DNA of 8,307 bases, from NCBI GenBank assembly GCA_034429695.1, contig DAOUGC010000262.1:1-8307 (forward strand), in the 5' to 3' direction. A program made the position numbers and the translations under genes. The notes below the pieces were generated by a model, which saw only the letters and a list, made by a program, of their open reading frames with translations, was not told the origin of the DNA and did no database searches. The DNA is from DAOUGC01 sp034429695 (GTDB lineage Bacteria > Chloroflexota > Anaerolineae > Anaerolineales > Anaerolineaceae). Shown in pieces: positions 5,564 to 8,307 of the stretch. The number at the start of each line of letters is the position of its first letter. Position 1 is the first letter of the stretch.

Positions 5564-8224
5564 TTGCCGTCCAATCCCACCCAAACGGCTGTAATCCCTA
5601 AGTTTCTGGTCAAACTGCCCATCACCGCTCTGAACGGTCTGGGCATTGATCTTCTCGCCGGCAAAGCCAACAAAGGCCAACACGGGGCGGCAACTGCGCT
5701 TGCCGAAATCCTCACTTCGCACCCTTCCCGTGAAATCCAATCTCGGGCCGCCCGGGCGATACAGGCGCTGGCATTTGGGCCATGCCTCGATGAAGTCTGG
5801 CAGGTATGGGCAACTACCCGTGATCAACTCCTGCTCACCTGCCTTTCTGAAAAGAAGATACCGGCATCCCAACCGGCATCATTGGCTGCGCTCAGCCTGC
5901 TGGTTTTGAAATCCAGATCGGTTTATTATGCCAATGAGCACATGGTGCAGGCGCTCCTGTCACTCCTCACCGATCCGGACCCCCAAATAGTTTCAGCAGT
6001 CATTGAGGTGATCAGAAAGCTACACCTGCAAACCGGCATCACTGCCTTGTGTCGGGAGTGGTGTGAAACCCGTTCTCCGCAACTGCTCGAGATCATCACT
6101 TCATGCCAATACACACCCGAAGCCGATCCATCTGTTCGCACACTGATCGATCTAAAAATCCATCTGTCGGATTGGCTGACAACGGCAAAAGGGGAACAAA
6201 TTCCAGCATTAATCGCCGCCCTCAAAGATGCTGACCCGGAGATCCGTGCCAGGGCACAATACTGTCTGGATAATCTACGCTCTCCGCACGCGGTGGAAGT
6301 GTTCTGTCGCACATGGGCAGGCACAAGAGATGCGGTATTGGAAAATATCCTCACCCGCTCTGGATACGTCGCACGTTACTCACCCGAAGTCCGCATACTC
6401 AGTGCGCTAAAGACCGATCATATTCAAATCGCTTGTCAGGCTGCTCCATCCCAGTTAACCGCCCTGCTGAACGCCTGCACAGATGGGGATCCCGACATCG
6501 CCGCCAGAGCCAGAGATGCCTCTCTCCACCTAAAACGTCCCGACACCCGTGAAAATATCTGCCAAATGGCCATCACCGAGGAACATCTCCTCGCCCGGCC
6601 AATATGCATTGAAGCGGATTATCTACCCGAAAAACCATCCGATCGCGCCTTGTATCTATTCATGACCGGGCAGTGGGACCGATATGATCAACTGGATTTT
6701 GATCATCGCTTGTTGAGGATGATCTACCAGGCTGCCGCTGATACCACCAGGCGGCGCATTGCTGCCACCATTCAGATCGCCGGACGCAGCGACTATCTTG
6801 ACATCCTTGTTCCTTTCAGCAATCTTTCTCACGAAGTCTTTTCGGAAACCGATTTTGAGATTTTCGCCGGTGTGTTGTTGGAAAATCATGAATATCAAAA
6901 AGCCTGGGAACTGCTGGACAGGCTATCACTCCAACAGGCAGGCGACCTCCTCAGGCGCATCATCACCACCGGCTGGCGCCCGGCGGATGGCGCTGACCGG
7001 AGTGATTATGGAAAAATCATGGATTTGCTCTCCCAACCTTTGACCATTTCTCCGGTGGAGATTCTCTCGGCATGTCCCCCAGCCATCAGGCGTTCCATCC
7101 TGCGGGTGCATGGCAGGGTGAACGATCTGGCGTTTTCTCCCATCGCACCCCATCTGGCCATCGCAACAGGCAGCCGCCGCGTGGTGGTGTGGGATTATCA
7201 GCTTGGGTCCGTGGCTGAAACCGTCAAAGGTTCCAGTCATTCCATCGGACAGGTTGCGTACGCGCGGGATGGCTCCCTTATCTTCTCCCAGCGCAGTGAT
7301 AACAACTCCCTTTGCCGGATTTATCTGCTAACTTCAGGCGAGATCATCCCCGTTGGTCAACATCTGGGGCCCGTTACCGTACTGATCCCATTCGAGGACG
7401 GCCAATTATTCTCCGCCGGACGTGATGGCTTTCACCGTGTATGGACCACCGGCAATGGGATGGTGCAACCCACACTCCAACGAGAGCAACAAACTTTCGA
7501 CTGGACCAGGCAGGCCGCGCTCTCACCGGATGGAACCCTGCTGGCTGTGGAACAGAGCCGACCGGATCTTCTAGCCTTTCCTTCACTGCAATCCAGTGGA
7601 ATTCGGTTATCCACCAAAGGCAGGCATCTGGATGACAGCTCCTGGAGAACTGTTTTTTTCACCCATTCAGGTGATTTACTCGCCGGGCTGCGTTCCGGAC
7701 AGGTGCTTCGCTATACCGGAGTACAGGACAGACGCTCTTATTACAGTCCGCAAAAACTGGCGTCCCACTCTGCGCCGGTAACCGGCCTTCACCACCTGGC
7801 ATCGGTGAACACCGTCATTTCAGCTTCTTCAGATGGAGTGATTCACTTTACCGATCTGAACACCAAACAATCCACTGCAGATCTGCACACCCCTGGCAAC
7901 CGTCTCACCTCTTTGCACTGTTCGCCGGATGAGATGGTTCTTGCCACCGGGTCGGATAACGCAGTGTTTACACTGTGGGATTTGCGTCCCATCCTATTGC
8001 CCGCGTTGCTCAATAAACCCATCGCCCATGGCACGCCGGCTGATCTGGCTCTCCTGATCCAAATGCTTTCCATGCCTGATGAGCAACTCAACGAGATTCC
8101 GACCGGAATTCTCAACGCAGCCCGGTTAATGGCGCTTTTACTTCACCGCCGTTTCAGGTATGATATTCATCTGGGAGCTCCCACGGGCATCCAGTATGGG
8201 GATTTTGACATCCTGCTTGAGTAG
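5564..8224 (+). CDS. HEAT-repeat / seven-bladed WD40-like propeller protein
   Basis: This is a large cytosolic scaffold-type protein with no visible catalytic motif, signal peptide or membrane segment. Residues ~40-380 hold four super-repeats of 84-85 residues. Each has a HEAT-like helix pair with DP-x-I at its turn (139-142, 224-227, 309-312; SREI at 55-58 in copy 1), then W-x2-TR (82-86, 166-170, 251-255; decayed in copy 4), then a P-x-vR-x-L-x2-LK helix. A helical linker spans 380-510. Seven WD40-type blades follow, with last strands near VVVWD 540-544, RIYLL 585-589, HRVWT 624-628, LLAFP 669-673, VLRYT 714-718, IHFTD 760-764 and FTLWD 802-806. A tail ends in FRYDIHL and FDILLE. There is no ATG before residue 127, so TTG 5564 is the likely start, without a clear ribosome site. 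Probably co-transcribed with the AAA+ ATPase; a role as its adaptor or substrate is inferred. Confidence 0.9.
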   Translation: MPSNPTQTAVIPKFLVKLPITALNGLGIDLLAGKANKGQHGAATALAEILTSHPSREIQSRAARAIQALAFGPCLDEVWQVWATTRDQLLLTCLSEKKIPASQPASLAALSLLVLKSRSVYYANEHMVQALLSLLTDPDPQIVSAVIEVIRKLHLQTGITALCREWCETRSPQLLEIITSCQYTPEADPSVRTLIDLKIHLSDWLTTAKGEQIPALIAALKDADPEIRARAQYCLDNLRSPHAVEVFCRTWAGTRDAVLENILTRSGYVARYSPEVRILSALKTDHIQIACQAAPSQLTALLNACTDGDPDIAARARDASLHLKRPDTRENICQMAITEEHLLARPICIEADYLPEKPSDRALYLFMTGQWDRYDQLDFDHRLLRMIYQAAADTTRRRIAATIQIAGRSDYLDILVPFSNLSHEVFSETDFEIFAGVLLENHEYQKAWELLDRLSLQQAGDLLRRIITTGWRPADGADRSDYGKIMDLLSQPLTISPVEILSACPPAIRRSILRVHGRVNDLAFSPIAPHLAIATGSRRVVVWDYQLGSVAETVKGSSHSIGQVAYARDGSLIFSQRSDNNSLCRIYLLTSGEIIPVGQHLGPVTVLIPFEDGQLFSAGRDGFHRVWTTGNGMVQPTLQREQQTFDWTRQAALSPDGTLLAVEQSRPDLLAFPSLQSSGIRLSTKGRHLDDSSWRTVFFTHSGDLLAGLRSGQVLRYTGVQDRRSYYSPQKLASHSAPVTGLHHLASVNTVISASSDGVIHFTDLNTKQSTADLHTPGNRLTSLHCSPDEMVLATGSDNAVFTLWDLRPILLPALLNKPIAHGTPADLALLIQMLSMPDEQLNEIPTGILNAARLMALLLHRRFRYDIHLGAPTGIQYGDFDILLE

Positions 8225-8237
8225 GGTATTTCCCTCA

Positions 8238-8267
8238 TTGAAATGCTGATCCTCTATAAGGTAAAAT
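8238..8267 (+). promoter_or_regulatory. Candidate promoter for a gene beyond the right edge
   Basis: TTGAAA (8238-8243), an 18-bp spacer and TAAAAT (8262-8267) form a good sigma-70-like promoter just after the propeller gene's stop. The predicted start of transcription is near 8274. No convincing terminator hairpin separates it from the preceding gene. Confidence 0.5.
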
Positions 8268-8274
8268 ACATCCC

Positions 8275-8307
8275 GTGAACCGTACTTTCATGGGCGTCTC
8301 AAACGCG
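8275..8307 (+). CDS. Possible start of a further gene (partial, uncertain)
   Basis: An open frame begins at GTG 8275, with an in-frame ATG at 8290, and runs off the window after 11 codons (VNRTFMGVSNA). The GTG coincides with the predicted transcription start of the promoter at 8238-8267, so a leaderless mRNA is conceivable. Eleven codons are too few to identify a product, and the frame may be chance. Confidence 0.2.
   Translation, partial: MNRTFMGVSNA

Noticed and set aside
8225..8250. Possible terminator after the HEAT/propeller gene (GGTATTTC and GAAATGC pairing)
   Set aside because: The stem is short and mismatched and no T-run follows, so it cannot be supported.

Overview
The window looks like chromosomal DNA of an anaerobic bacterium, most likely a member of the Chloroflexota (Anaerolineae type). 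This placement is an inference. It rests on moderate GC content, a tungsten-type aldehyde ferredoxin oxidoreductase homologue, a Ycf46-like AAA+ ATPase, and a HEAT-repeat/beta-propeller protein of a style I associate with Chloroflexota and Cyanobacteria. No 16S rRNA or other direct taxonomic marker is present. I see no CRISPR array, tRNA, insertion sequence or phage gene.

Layout: (1) 1-459, minus strand: the first 153 codons of glmS, running off the left edge. (2) 460-872: a non-coding stretch holding the glmS leader on the minus strand. It carries a recognisable glmS self-cleaving ribozyme/riboswitch with its cleavage site at 733/732, driven by an extended -10 promoter at 796-804. The ribozyme has an extra GNRA-capped hairpin of roughly 60 nt inserted in its core region. 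(3) 873-1535, plus: a 220-residue single-pass membrane protein of unknown function. (4) 1538-1565: a perfect 10-bp terminator hairpin between two convergent genes. (5) 1580-3739, minus: a 719-residue aldehyde ferredoxin oxidoreductase (AOR) family protein, apparently a single-gene transcript. (6) 3740-3983: a divergent intergenic region with two promoters, a repeated 14-bp element flanking the AOR -10 box, and several palindromes. (7) 3984-5522, plus: a Ycf46-like AAA+ ATPase. (8) 5564-8224, plus: an 886-residue protein with four ~85-residue HEAT-type super-repeats followed by a seven-bladed WD40-like propeller. (9) 8225-8307: a candidate promoter and possibly the first codons of another gene.

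How the parts fit: glmS makes glucosamine-6-phosphate, and the ribozyme senses that product and cuts the mRNA, so the left end is a self-contained feedback circuit. The AAA+ ATPase and the HEAT/propeller protein are 41 bp apart on the same strand and probably form one operon, in which the repeat protein would be a plausible scaffold or substrate adaptor for the ATPase. The AOR gene is transcribed divergently from that pair. Shared regulation or a maturation role is possible, but the sequence does not prove it. The items most worth a second look are the variant glmS ribozyme, the AAA+/HEAT-propeller pair, and the atypical cofactor motifs of the AOR homologue.
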